Shown: positions 1 to 5,243 of the stretch, in pieces | Position numbering within the stretch: the stretch's first letter is position 1 | How the letters are laid out: every line of letters starts with the position of its first letter | Source of the DNA: an uncultured Rhizobiaceae group bacterium | Lineage (GTDB): Bacteria > Pseudomonadota > Alphaproteobacteria > Rhizobiales > Rhizobiaceae | Direction of reading: 5' to 3' | Assembly (NCBI GenBank): GCA_937951455.1 | Contig: CALFBU010000293.1 | Span: 1 to 5,514 of the forward strand | Length of the DNA: 5,514 nt | Translations under genes and position numbers: made by a program | The notes under the pieces: generated by a model | Told to the model about the DNA's origin: nothing | Databases searched by the model: none | The model's input: the letters and a program-made list of their open reading frames with translations, nothing else

Positions 1-2227
1 CGATACGGGTTGCATCCACCTGATCCACAATGCCTGGACGCTTTGCAGCAATCGCAGCACCGGAATCACGAGCCACAACCGCTTCCATGCCAGTACCCAC
101 GAAAGGTGCTTCAGCACGCACAAGCGGCACAGCCTGACGCATCATGTTTGAGCCCATAAGCGCTCTGTTCGCATCATCGTTTTCCAAGAACGGAATCAGT
201 GAAGAAGCAACCGATACGAGCTGCTTTGGTGATACGTCCATCAGTTCCACGTTTTCACTAGGAACCATGGTTACTTCACCCGCAACACGACAGGTTACGA
301 ACTCGTTTACAAACTGGTTTTTAGCATCCAGATCCGCGTTTGCCTGAGCAACGTTATAGCGAGCCTCTTCCATTGCAGAAAGATAGATCACTTCATCCGT
401 TACCTTGCCTTTGACAACTTTACGATACGGGCTTTCGATGAAGCCGTACTTGTTGACGCGAGCAAATGTAGCGAGCGAGTTAATCAGACCAATGTTTGGA
501 CCTTCCGGTGTTTCAATCGGACAAATACGACCGTAGTGCGTTGGGTGTACATCGCGCACCTCAAAGCCCGCACGTTCACGGGTTAGACCACCCGGCCCAA
601 GCGCAGAAAGACGGCGCTTGTGCGTAATCTCTGAAAGCGGGTTTGTTTGGTCCATGAACTGGGACAATTGCGAAGAACCGAAGAATTCACGAACCGCAGC
701 GGCGGCTGGTTTCGCGTTGATCAGGTCTTGCGGCATCACCGTATCAACTTCGATTGAAGACATACGCTCTTTAATCGCACGTTCCATGCGAAGAAGACCG
801 ATGCGATACTGGTTTTCCATCAATTCACCTACTGAGCGAACACGACGGTTGCCCAAGTTGTCGATGTCATCGATGTCGCCCTTGCCATCGCGAAGGTTCA
901 CGAGAGTTTTAACAACCTCAAGAATGTCTTCCTTGCGAAGCACGCGAACGGTATCTTCAACTTCCTGGTTGATGCGGATGTTCATTTTCACGCGACCAAC
1001 AGCAGAAAGGTCATAACGCTCTGCATCAAAGAAGAGAGAGTTAAACATGGCTTCCGCGGTTTCCATGGTCGGCGGTTCACCAGGACGCATCACGCGGTAG
1101 ATATCAAACAAGGCATCCTGCTTGGTATCGTTTTTATCCGCAGCAAGCGTATTACGCATGTAAGCGCCGATGTTCACGTAATCGATGTTTAGAATCTGGA
1201 TGTTCTTGATTTTGTTTTCATCAAGAACTTCGATTGCTTTTTCATCAATCTCGTCACCCGCTTCCATGTAGATTTCGCCAGTTTTCATGTTGACGATATC
1301 TTCAGCTACAAATCTGCCGTACAGCTGTTCGTTGGTGATGCGAAGGTTTTTAACGCCCTTCTCTGTGATCTGCTTGATGGTACGCGCAGTCATTTTCTTG
1401 CCAATTTCAAGAACAACTTCGCCGCTGTCAGCATCAATCAGATCAGCTTCGGCTTTATTGCCTTTCATGCTTTCGCCATCGAAAGGAATTTTCCAGCCTT
1501 CACCATCACGGGTAACTTTTGAAAACGTGTAGAAGTGCTCAAGAATTTCTTCTGGTGTCAGACCAAGCGCCATAAGCAAAGTAGTTGCAGGCAGTTTACG
1601 GCGACGGTCGATGCGTGAATAAACGATATCTTTCGCGTCAAACTCAACGTCCAACCATGAACCACGATAAGGAATCACGCGTGCAGCAAACAACAGTTTG
1701 CCTGATGAATGTGACTTGCCCTTGTCATGGTCAAAGAATACGCCCGGTGAACGGTGCATTTGAGAAACGATTACGCGCTCTGTACCGTTCACAACGAATG
1801 TACCATTGCCCGTCATCAAAGGCATGTCGCCCATGTAGACGTCTTGTTCTTTAATGTCTTTAACAGACTTGGCACCTGTATCTTCGTCGATATCAAACAC
1901 GATAAGACGCAGAGTAACCTTAAGTGGTGCTGAATAAGTCATGTCACGCTGGCGACATTCTTCTACATCGTATTTTGGAGCGTCAAATTCATAACGAACG
2001 AATTCGAGCATTGAAGCGCCTGAAAAATCAGTAATCGGGAAAACCGAATTGAAAACAGACTGAAGACCTTCGTCTCCACGTCCACCTTCTGGTTCATCAA
2101 CCATGAGGAAAGCATCATAAGACTGCTTTTGAACCTCAATCAGATTTGGCATTTCTGCCACTTCTGTAATATTACCGTAGAATTTTCTTACGCGTTTGCG
2201 ACCATTAAAAACATGGTTTTGAGCCAT
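1..2227 (-). CDS. rpoB: DNA-directed RNA polymerase beta subunit, N-terminal 742 codons (partial at window edge)
   Basis: This is the beta subunit of the core RNA polymerase, which forms one side of the active-site cleft and the rifampicin pocket. The frame is open from the ATG at 2227-2225 ([16 protein letters not shown]) to the left edge, ending in [11 protein letters not shown], so roughly the first half of a beta subunit of about 1,350-1,400 residues is visible. Recognisable segments in order are the N-terminal protrusion ([10 protein letters not shown] near residue 25), the lobe with [15 protein letters not shown] (about residues 160-175), an alphaproteobacterial-type lobe insertion with two related repeats (about residues 255-350), and the rifampicin region with [13 protein letters not shown] and [20 protein letters not shown] (about residues 517-555), then the [16 protein letters not shown] block. 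A GAAGG ribosome binding site at 2239-2235 lies 7 bases before the ATG. I saw no frameshift at the places I checked. The gene follows rplL after a structured 284-bp gap and rpoC is expected beyond the window. Identity is certain. Confidence 0.99.
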   Translation of the reverse strand, partial: MAQNHVFNGRKRVRKFYGNITEVAEMPNLIEVQKQSYDAFLMVDEPEGGRGDEGLQSVFNSVFPITDFSGASMLEFVRYEFDAPKYDVEECRQRDMTYSAPLKVTLRLIVFDIDEDTGAKSVKDIKEQDVYMGDMPLMTGNGTFVVNGTERVIVSQMHRSPGVFFDHDKGKSHSSGKLLFAARVIPYRGSWLDVEFDAKDIVYSRIDRRRKLPATTLLMALGLTPEEILEHFYTFSKVTRDGEGWKIPFDGESMKGNKAEADLIDADSGEVVLEIGKKMTARTIKQITEKGVKNLRITNEQLYGRFVAEDIVNMKTGEIYMEAGDEIDEKAIEVLDENKIKNIQILNIDYVNIGAYMRNTLAADKNDTKQDALFDIYRVMRPGEPPTMETAEAMFNSLFFDAERYDLSAVGRVKMNIRINQEVEDTVRVLRKEDILEVVKTLVNLRDGKGDIDDIDNLGNRRVRSVGELMENQYRIGLLRMERAIKERMSSIEVDTVMPQDLINAKPAAAAVREFFGSSQLSQFMDQTNPLSEITHKRRLSALGPGGLTRERAGFEVRDVHPTHYGRICPIETPEGPNIGLINSLATFARVNKYGFIESPYRKVVKGKVTDEVIYLSAMEEARYNVAQANADLDAKNQFVNEFVTCRVAGEVTMVPSENVELMDVSPKQLVSVASSLIPFLENDDANRALMGSNMMRQAVPLVRAEAPFVGTGMEAVVARDSGAAIAAKRPGIVDQVDATRI

Positions 2228-2296
2228 TTTGGTACCTTCGTATGTTGCAGCAGTATTTCGCCAGACCTGTCTCCAGAAAACCTATGCGTGCACATA

Positions 2297-2324
2297 CATA
2301 TAACTTGCGGCACTCGGTTCTCAA
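2297..2324 (-). promoter_or_regulatory. Candidate internal sigma-70-type promoter for rpoB
   Basis: Read on the minus strand, TTGAGA (2324-2319) and TATATG (2302-2297) are separated by 16 bases. This matches the -35 consensus TTGACA at 5 of 6 positions and the -10 consensus TATAAT at 4 of 6. A transcript would start near position 2290, leaving a leader of about 60 bases before the rpoB ATG. It lies downstream of the three stem-loops, so it could keep rpoB expressed when read-through from rplL is reduced. This rests on consensus matching by eye only, and such matches arise by chance. Confidence 0.3.
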
Positions 2325-2359
2325 GACACGTGTCCAACGTCAGACTGTCATCACGTCTT

Positions 2360-2379
2360 GAACTGCGGGCAAACAGTTC
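2360..2379 (-). other. Small stem-loop in rpoB leader
   Basis: GAACTG and CAGTTC form a perfect 6-bp stem around an 8-base loop. It sits in the untranslated stretch between rplL and rpoB, downstream of the three larger stem-loops. There is no U-run after it, so it is not a terminator. It may be a folding element of the rpoB leader or a chance match. Confidence 0.35.
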
Positions 2380-2405
2380 TTTAAGAGCCCTACTCTTTTT
2401 ACTCA

Positions 2406-2440
2406 TCATCTTCGACCCATGCTGCCGGTCGCTTAGATGA
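2406..2440 (-). other. Two-part stem-loop, possible RNase III processing site between rplL and rpoB
   Basis: The arms TCATCT/AGATGA (6 bp, extendable by G-U pairs on the transcript) and CGACC/GGTCG (5 bp) are separated by a small asymmetric internal loop (3 bases against 1) and capped by a 9-base loop. No U-run follows, so it does not look like a terminator. In E. coli the rplL-rpoB gap carries an RNase III-cut hairpin, and this element has a comparable position and shape. The processing role is an inference from that parallel. Confidence 0.45.
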
Positions 2441-2446
2441 CAGAAA

Positions 2447-2468
2447 ACCTCCGGACGAATCCGGAGGT
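2447..2468 (-). terminator. Attenuator-like intrinsic terminator between rplL and rpoB
   Basis: On the transcribed strand a perfect 9-bp stem ACCTCCGGA/TCCGGAGGT encloses a TTCG tetraloop and is followed directly by TTTTCTG. The strong stem, UUCG loop and short U-tract are what an intrinsic terminator looks like. The U-tract is short and interrupted, so partial termination seems more likely than a full stop. This would give more rplJL than rpoBC transcript, as the rplL-rpoB attenuator does in E. coli. It lies 43 bases after the rplL stop codon. Confidence 0.6.
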
Positions 2469-2480
2469 AATATTTGAATA

Positions 2481-2502
2481 ATCAGCCGAATAATCGGCTG
2501 AT
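2481..2502 (-). other. Perfect stem-loop just after rplL
   Basis: ATCAGCCGA and TCGGCTGAT form a perfect 9-bp stem with a 4-base loop, starting 9 bases after the rplL stop. It is followed on the transcript by TATTCAAATATT rather than a U-run. It is therefore a weaker terminator candidate than the hairpin at 2447-2468, and may mark or protect the rplL mRNA 3' end. It is the first of three stem-loops within about 97 bases. Confidence 0.5.
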
Positions 2503-2511
2503 AAAAAGCAA

Positions 2512-2883
2512 TTACTTAAGCTCGACTTTAGCGCCAGCTTCTTCAAGCTTCTTCTGAATTTCTTCAGCTTCTGCTTTCGTACAACCTTCTTTAACTGCTT
2601 TTGGAGCAGCTTCAACAAGATCTTTAGCTTCTTTAAGACCAAGGCCTGTGATGCCGCGAACTTCTTTAATCACGTTGATTTTTGAAGCGCCTGCATCTGT
2701 AAGCATTACGTCAAATTCGTCTTTTTCTTCAGCAGCAGCTTCGCCACCACCAGCAGCTGCAGCAACAGCTACAGGTGCAGCAGCAGAAACGCCCCACTTT
2801 TCTTCAAGCATTGTTGAAAGCTCAGCAGCTTCCAAAACGGTTAGTGCAGATAGGTCATCTACGAGTTTAGCTAGATCAGCCAT
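2512..2883 (-). CDS. rplL: 50S ribosomal protein L7/L12
   Basis: L7/L12 is the flexible multi-copy stalk protein that recruits and activates translational GTPases (EF-Tu, EF-G, IF2, RF3) on the large subunit. The 123 residues match the usual family length. Residues 1 to about 33 ([20 protein letters not shown] onward) form the dimerisation domain that binds L10. About 34-55 are an Ala/Gly-rich hinge. Residues 56-123 are the globular factor-binding domain, with the conserved [20 protein letters not shown] segment and the typical ending [10 protein letters not shown]. The ATG has an AAGGA ribosome binding site at 2896-2892 with an 8-base spacer, nearly the same layout as at rplK. The gene lies 73 bp after rplJ, presumably in the same transcript. 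Cys101 is a mild oddity, since L7/L12 usually lacks cysteine. Identity is certain. Confidence 0.99.
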   Translation of the reverse strand: MADLAKLVDDLSALTVLEAAELSTMLEEKWGVSAAAPVAVAAAAGGGEAAAEEKDEFDVMLTDAGASKINVIKEVRGITGLGLKEAKDLVEAAPKAVKEGCTKAEAEEIQKKLEEAGAKVELK

Positions 2884-2956
2884 GTTAGTATTCCTTAGTT
2901 AAGTTCAATTTCAGTTTTTAGTTCAAACTTTGAGAAGTCCGCGAGAAACATTCGCC

Positions 2957-3475
2957 TCACGCAGCTTCGCCCTTTGCAGCATATGCCCCGACAACGCGTG
3001 CAACCTGAGAGGCTGGTGCGTTGACAACACGTACGATTTTCGTTGCTGGTGCTTGTACAAGACCAACAAGTTTACCGCGTAGTTCATCCAGTGACGGTAG
3101 GCTCGCGAGAGACTTGACGCCATTTGGATCGAGGTTTGTAGCGCCCATTGCACCACCAAGAACAACAAGCTTGTCGTTGGTCTTGGAAAATTCAACAGCC
3201 ACTTTGGGAGCAGCAACAGGATCTTCAGAGTAACAAATCAATGTTTGTCCGCTGAATAGATCACTGATGTGTTCTGCTTCCGTGCCTTCAAGAGCTAACT
3301 TTACAAGACGGTTTTTCGCGACTTTTACGGTGCCGCCTGCTTCTTTCATTTGAATGCGCAATGCACTCATGTCAGCAACAGTCAGACCAGCATAGTGTGC
3401 AACAACCACAGCACCTGCATCAGCAAGCTCTGCTTTCATGGACGTTACAAACTCACGTTTTTCCGTTCTTTCCAC
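2957..3475 (-). CDS. rplJ: 50S ribosomal protein L10 (GTG start)
   Basis: L10 anchors the L7/L12 dimers to 23S rRNA at the stalk base and, in well-studied bacteria, represses translation of its own operon by binding the mRNA leader. The N-terminal rRNA-binding domain is clear ([14 protein letters not shown], then [16 protein letters not shown]). The C-terminal helix that carries L12 dimers ends the protein ([18 protein letters not shown]). I chose the GTG at 3475-3473, which gives 172 residues beginning [10 protein letters not shown], the usual L10 length and start pattern. It is preceded by GGAGAG at 3486-3481. The same frame stays open to an ATG at 3568, which would add 31 residues ([10 protein letters not shown] onward), but these do not look like L10 and overlie the structured mRNA leader. 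The gene stops with TGA, 73 bp before rplL. Confidence 0.97.
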   Translation of the reverse strand: MERTEKREFVTSMKAELADAGAVVVAHYAGLTVADMSALRIQMKEAGGTVKVAKNRLVKLALEGTEAEHISDLFSGQTLICYSEDPVAAPKVAVEFSKTNDKLVVLGGAMGATNLDPNGVKSLASLPSLDELRGKLVGLVQAPATKIVRVVNAPASQVARVVGAYAAKGEAA

Positions 3476-3480
3476 AGTTT

Positions 3481-3486
3481 CTCTCC
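3481..3486 (-). promoter_or_regulatory. Ribosome binding site fixing the rplJ GTG start
   Basis: GGAGAG lies 5 bases (7 from the GGAG core) upstream of the GTG codon at 3475-3473. Together with protein length and the ERTEKREF start it supports the GTG over the in-frame ATG at 3568. Confidence 0.8.
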
Positions 3487-3547
3487 ATTTAGAAAATCCG
3501 ATGTCGAAACACCAAACCTTCCGTTTGCCTTTGTTATCGAAACTCTT

Positions 3548-3605
3548 TGACCTACCTAAACAGACCAAATCGCATCCATAACGCTCTAGGTCCTGTCCCA
3601 GGTCA
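3548..3605 (-). promoter_or_regulatory. Candidate L10 leader: autoregulatory RNA structure upstream of rplJ
   Basis: On the transcript UGACCU (3605-3600) pairs with AGGUCA (3553-3548), and ACCUA (3591-3587) pairs with UAGGU (3558-3554). The two helices are continuous on the 3' side and separated by an 8-base bulge GGGACAGG on the 5' side. A 28-base segment caps the inner helix. L10 in complex with L12 is known to bind a bent, asymmetric-bulge structure in the rplJ leader of many bacteria, and this one sits about 70 bases upstream of the start codon. CCUG/CAGG at 3602-3592 could form a competing small hairpin. Position and shape support the call. I did not match it to a covariance model. Confidence 0.5.
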
Positions 3606-3687
3606 GAAAAACAAGTTCTCCAACAAGGCTTTACGAGTTTGAACTGAAATCACTGAACCTAAATTCAAAAAATTTCGTTCTCACTCC

Positions 3688-3716
3688 CATCTAATGCAGG
3701 CGTCTCATTTTGCCAA
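3688..3716 (-). promoter_or_regulatory. Weak promoter candidate for rplJ-rplL overlapping a repeat copy
   Basis: On the minus strand TTGGCA (3716-3711) matches the -35 consensus at 5 of 6 positions and lies 17 bases from TAGATG (3693-3688), which matches the -10 consensus at only 3 of 6. The -35 hexamer is partly supplied by the downstream edge of the palindromic repeat at 3712-3745. A start near 3681 would give a leader of about 205 bases that includes the candidate L10 structure. The weak -10 keeps confidence low. Confidence 0.25.
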
Positions 3717-3745
3717 ATCTTGCGCGTAAACACGTTCGATTTGGC
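3712..3745 (+). repeat. Palindromic repeat, short-loop form (copy 1)
   Basis: The core (3715-3742) begins AAATCTTGCGCGTAAACACG and ends in GATTT. Its first 21 bases are identical to those of the copy at 5144-5179. The outer arms GCCAAATC/GATTTGGC form a perfect 8-bp stem, and GCGT/ACGT can pair inside around an AAAC loop. Relative to rplJ transcription it is read in the reverse orientation. The flanking GCC/GGC differs from the flanks of every other copy but still pairs. It lies between rplA and rplJ. Confidence 0.85.
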
Positions 3746-3746
3746 T

Positions 3747-3780
3747 GAGATATTAAGGCCAATTGGCCACCGGCAATCTC
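3747..3780. repeat. Inverted repeat enclosing the palindrome GGCCAATTGGCC
   Basis: GGCCAATTGGCC at 3757-3768 is a perfect 12-base palindrome. Outer arms GAGAT (3747-3751) and ATCTC (3776-3780) also pair. It directly abuts repeat copy 1. A perfect palindrome without a loop suits a dimeric protein-binding site better than an RNA hairpin, but no known operator is recognised. Confidence 0.35.
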
Positions 3781-3815
3781 GGACAGGTGTTTAATCGGTT
3801 ACCCGACCAAACGAA

Positions 3816-3845
3816 CTGGCCTGCACAAATTCATGTCCAGACCAG
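3816..3845 (-). other. Stem-loop immediately downstream of rplA
   Basis: On the transcript CTGGTCTG (3845-3838) pairs with CAGGCCAG (3823-3816), 8 bp with one G-U pair. After a one-base mismatch, ACA/TGT extends it around a 6-base loop. It begins 12 bases after the rplA stop. The sequence after it (TTCGTTTGG) lacks a proper U-run, so it is more likely a 3'-end protecting or processing hairpin than a strong terminator. Confidence 0.5.
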
Positions 3846-3857
3846 AATTCTTATATT

Positions 3858-4550
3858 TTAATCACCAATAACAGTCGCTGGATCAAGCTTGATGCCAGGG
3901 CCCATGGTTGATGAAATCGCCACGCGCTGAACGTATGTACCTTTAGCGCCTGTTGGCTTTGCTTTTTGTACTGCGTCAGCAAATGACTTGATATTTTCTT
4001 CGATTTTGGCTGCATCGAAAGATGCCTTGCCAACGCCTGCATGCACAATGCCTGATTTCTCTGCGCGGAAATCAACAGCACCACCCTTGGCAGCTTTAAC
4101 AGCATCTGCAACGTCCATTGTTACCGTGCCTGTGCGCGGATTTGGCATCAGGTTACGAGGACCTAAAACCTTACCCAGACGGCCAACAATGCCCATCATG
4201 TCCGGTGTTGCGATACAACGGTCGAAATCAATCGTTCCGCCTTGTACGATTTCCATCAGGTCCTCCGCACCAACGATGTCAGCACCAGCAGCTTTTGCTT
4301 CTTCTGCTTTATCATCTTTGGCGAATACAGCGACTTTTACAGAACGGCCTGTACCATTTGGCAGGTTAACCACACCGCGAACCATTTGGTCAGCGTGACG
4401 TGGATCAACGCCCAGGTTCATGGAAACTTCGATGGTTTCATCGAACTTTGCACCCGCGCGCTCTTTAATCATAGCGATTGCTTCGCTCAAACCGTAAAGG
4501 TGTTTGCGATCAATGCCTTCTGCGGCTTTATTATAACGTTTTCCAGACAT
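3858..4550 (-). CDS. rplA: 50S ribosomal protein L1
   Basis: L1 binds 23S rRNA at the mobile L1 stalk, which helps release deacylated tRNA from the E site. In many bacteria it also represses its own operon by binding the rplK leader. The 230 residues match the family length. Visible marks are the start [10 protein letters not shown], the [17 protein letters not shown] segment (about residues 52-68), and the L1 signature around [13 protein letters not shown] (residues 126-138), followed by [17 protein letters not shown] and the closing [14 protein letters not shown]. The ATG at 4550-4548 is only 2 bases after the rplK stop, and its GAGGG ribosome binding site lies inside the last codons of rplK, so the two are probably translationally coupled. 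A stem-loop follows the stop. Identity is certain. Confidence 0.99.
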   Translation of the reverse strand: MSGKRYNKAAEGIDRKHLYGLSEAIAMIKERAGAKFDETIEVSMNLGVDPRHADQMVRGVVNLPNGTGRSVKVAVFAKDDKAEEAKAAGADIVGAEDLMEIVQGGTIDFDRCIATPDMMGIVGRLGKVLGPRNLMPNPRTGTVTMDVADAVKAAKGGAVDFRAEKSGIVHAGVGKASFDAAKIEENIKSFADAVQKAKPTGAKGTYVQRVAISSTMGPGIKLDPATVIGD

Positions 4551-4552
4551 GA

Positions 4553-4981
4553 TTAACCCTCTACCTCGATACCCATTGAGCGGGCAGAACCCTCAACAAT
4601 GCGCATTGCAGCCTCAATATCACCAGCGTTCAAGTCTTTCATTTTGCTTTCAGCAATTTCCTTGACTTGCGCACGGTTCAGTTTACCAGCGACCGAACGG
4701 CCAGGCTCTTTTGAGCCAGAGCTTAGGTTCAATGCCTTCTTGATGAAGTAAGACATTGGCGGTTGCTTCATCTTGAAGGTAAACGACTTGTCAGCAAAGA
4801 TTGTAATCTCTACAGGGATTGGAGAACCTTTTTCCATTTCCTGCGTCTTGGCGTTAAACGCCTTACAAAATTCCATGATGTTCAGACCACGCTGACCGAG
4901 CGCCGGACCGATTGGCGGCGAAGGAGAAGCGTTGCCTGCTGGAACTTGAAGCTTCAAGTATCCATCAATTTTCTTGGCCAT
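4553..4981 (-). CDS. rplK: 50S ribosomal protein L11
   Basis: L11 sits with L10 and 23S rRNA at the GTPase-associated centre, the target of thiostrepton-type antibiotics, and takes part in factor-dependent GTP hydrolysis and the stringent response. The 142 residues match the family. The N-terminal domain ([36 protein letters not shown]) is followed by the rRNA-binding C-terminal domain, whose family signature [15 protein letters not shown] occupies residues 127-141. The ATG at 4981-4979 has an AAGGA ribosome binding site at 4994-4990 with an 8-base spacer. The upstream region is unusual: a hairpin-forming repeat ends at 5004, about 10 bases before the ribosome binding site. This is the first gene of an rplK-rplA pair. 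Identity is certain. Confidence 0.99.
   Translation of the reverse strand: MAKKIDGYLKLQVPAGNASPSPPIGPALGQRGLNIMEFCKAFNAKTQEMEKGSPIPVEITIFADKSFTFKMKQPPMSYFIKKALNLSSGSKEPGRSVAGKLNRAQVKEIAESKMKDLNAGDIEAAMRIVEGSARSMGIEVEG
4557..4561 (-). promoter_or_regulatory. rplA ribosome binding site inside the rplK 3' end
   Basis: GAGGG, 6 bases before the rplA ATG, overlaps the last two sense codons of rplK. Ribosomes ending rplK would unload on top of it, which points to coupled, equimolar synthesis of L11 and L1. Confidence 0.75.
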
Positions 4982-5003
4982 GTTTCTATTCCTTTTTTGA
5001 GTT

Positions 5004-5048
5004 ACTTAAATCTTGCGCTTCGGCTTTGCCTCAACGTGCGATTTAAGT
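5004..5048 (+). repeat. Palindromic repeat, long-loop form (copy 2), next to rplK ribosome binding site
   Basis: The 37-base core (5008-5044) starts AAATCTTGCGCTTCGG and ends CAACGTGCGATTT. It is an exact reverse complement of the core at 5191-5227. The ends pair as ACTTAAATC/GATTTAAGT (9 bp). Inside, GCGC/GTGC can pair with one G-U after a TT bulge, and GGC/GCC closes a small tip. The repeat ends about 10 bases before the rplK ribosome binding site, so its folding state could affect L11 translation. Confidence 0.88.
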
Positions 5049-5104
5049 TGTTTGCTCGCTACCAAGATTGGTTTTGAGCCAAGGTTTCGTGGTGCGGTTT
5101 CAGC

Positions 5105-5119
5105 TAATCGGCCAGATTA
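5105..5119. other. Small inverted repeat between the long-loop repeats
   Basis: TAATC and GATTA form a 5-bp stem around GGCCA. It lies in the 146-bp segment bracketed by the two inverted 37-bp repeats. It is adjacent to a purine-rich run on the transcript (GGGAGGGGAGG, 5131-5121) that has no start codon placed to use it. No function is recognised. Confidence 0.25.
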
Positions 5120-5143
5120 ACCTCCCCTCCCACAAATTTGATT

Positions 5144-5179
5144 GTTTAAATCTTGCGCGTAAACACGTGAGATTTAAAC
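5144..5179 (+). repeat. Palindromic repeat, short-loop form (copy 3)
   Basis: The core (5148-5175) shares its first 21 bases with copy 1. It is the best-folding member: GTTTAAATCT pairs perfectly with AGATTTAAAC (10 bp), then a TG bulge, then CGCGT/ACGTG (5 bp, one G-U) around an AAAC loop. It lies between the two inverted long-loop copies in the nusG-rplK gap. No U-run follows on either strand, so it is not a simple terminator. Confidence 0.88.
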
Positions 5180-5185
5180 TGTTAC

Positions 5186-5232
5186 AATTCAAATCGCACG
5201 TTGAGGCAAAGCCGAAGCGCAAGATTTGAATT
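5186..5232 (-). repeat. Palindromic repeat, long-loop form (copy 4), just after nusG
   Basis: The 37-base core (5191-5227) is the perfect reverse complement of the core at 5008-5044. The flanks AATTC/GAATT extend the outer stem to a perfect 10 bp, and differ from the CTT/AAG flanks of copy 2. It starts 11 bases after the nusG stop codon. On the nusG transcript it is the only copy read in the AAATCTTGCGC-first orientation. No U-run follows. Confidence 0.88.
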
Positions 5233-5243
5233 AATAAATGAGC

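Larger units (their letters stand above)
3487..3857 (-). other. Untranslated region between rplA and rplJ: leader and regulatory DNA
   Basis: This gap of more than 300 bases has no convincing gene. In transcription order it holds a stem-loop just after rplA (3845-3816), an inverted repeat around a 12-base palindrome (3780-3747), a copy of the palindromic repeat family (3745-3712), a weak promoter candidate (3716-3688), a candidate L10 leader structure (3605-3548), and a stretch of about 60 bases before the rplJ ribosome binding site in which I see nothing definite. Its length and position fit a regulated leader for rplJ-rplL. Confidence 0.7.

Noticed and set aside
2188..2409. 73-codon minus-strand reading frame (MMSKKSRALKELF onward) spanning the rpoB leader and running into rpoB in another frame
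   Set aside because: It overlaps the rpoB start and ribosome binding site, has only a poor ribosome binding site of its own, and its content (Arg/Ser-rich, scattered Cys) looks like translated leader RNA. Protein-level conservation in relatives would be needed to revive it.
2129..2440. 103-codon plus-strand frame opposite the rplL-rpoB gap
   Set aside because: It is antisense to rpoB and the leader, has no ribosome binding site and no recognisable protein features.
2902..2926. Two AGTTCAA direct repeats upstream of rplL
   Set aside because: They are seven bases long in an AT-rich 73-bp spacer and are easily expected by chance. No operator or structure is evident.
3988..4398. Long plus-strand frame opposite rplA, and similar ones opposite rpoB (618-1016) and rplL (2648-2902)
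   Set aside because: These are shadow frames created by codon bias of the real genes on the other strand, with low-complexity Ala/Ser/Arg-rich products.
5121..5131. Purine run GGGAGGGGAGG on the transcript, as a ribosome binding site or G-quadruplex
   Set aside because: No start codon follows at a usable distance, and the G-runs are too short and too closely spaced for a convincing quadruplex.
5144..5179. Palindromic repeats as intrinsic terminators after nusG
   Set aside because: None of the four copies is followed by a U-run on either strand, and the stems are AT-rich at the base.
3712..5232. CRISPR array or tRNA remnants to explain the repeats
   Set aside because: The copies occur in both orientations at irregular spacing with genes between them, lack uniform spacers, and show no cloverleaf arms or anticodon stem.
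4982..5243. A sigma-70 promoter for rplK in the nusG-rplK gap
   Set aside because: I scanned the minus strand for a -35/-10 pair with 16-18 base spacing and found none better than chance. rplK-rplA may be read through from nusG, or may use a promoter I cannot recognise.
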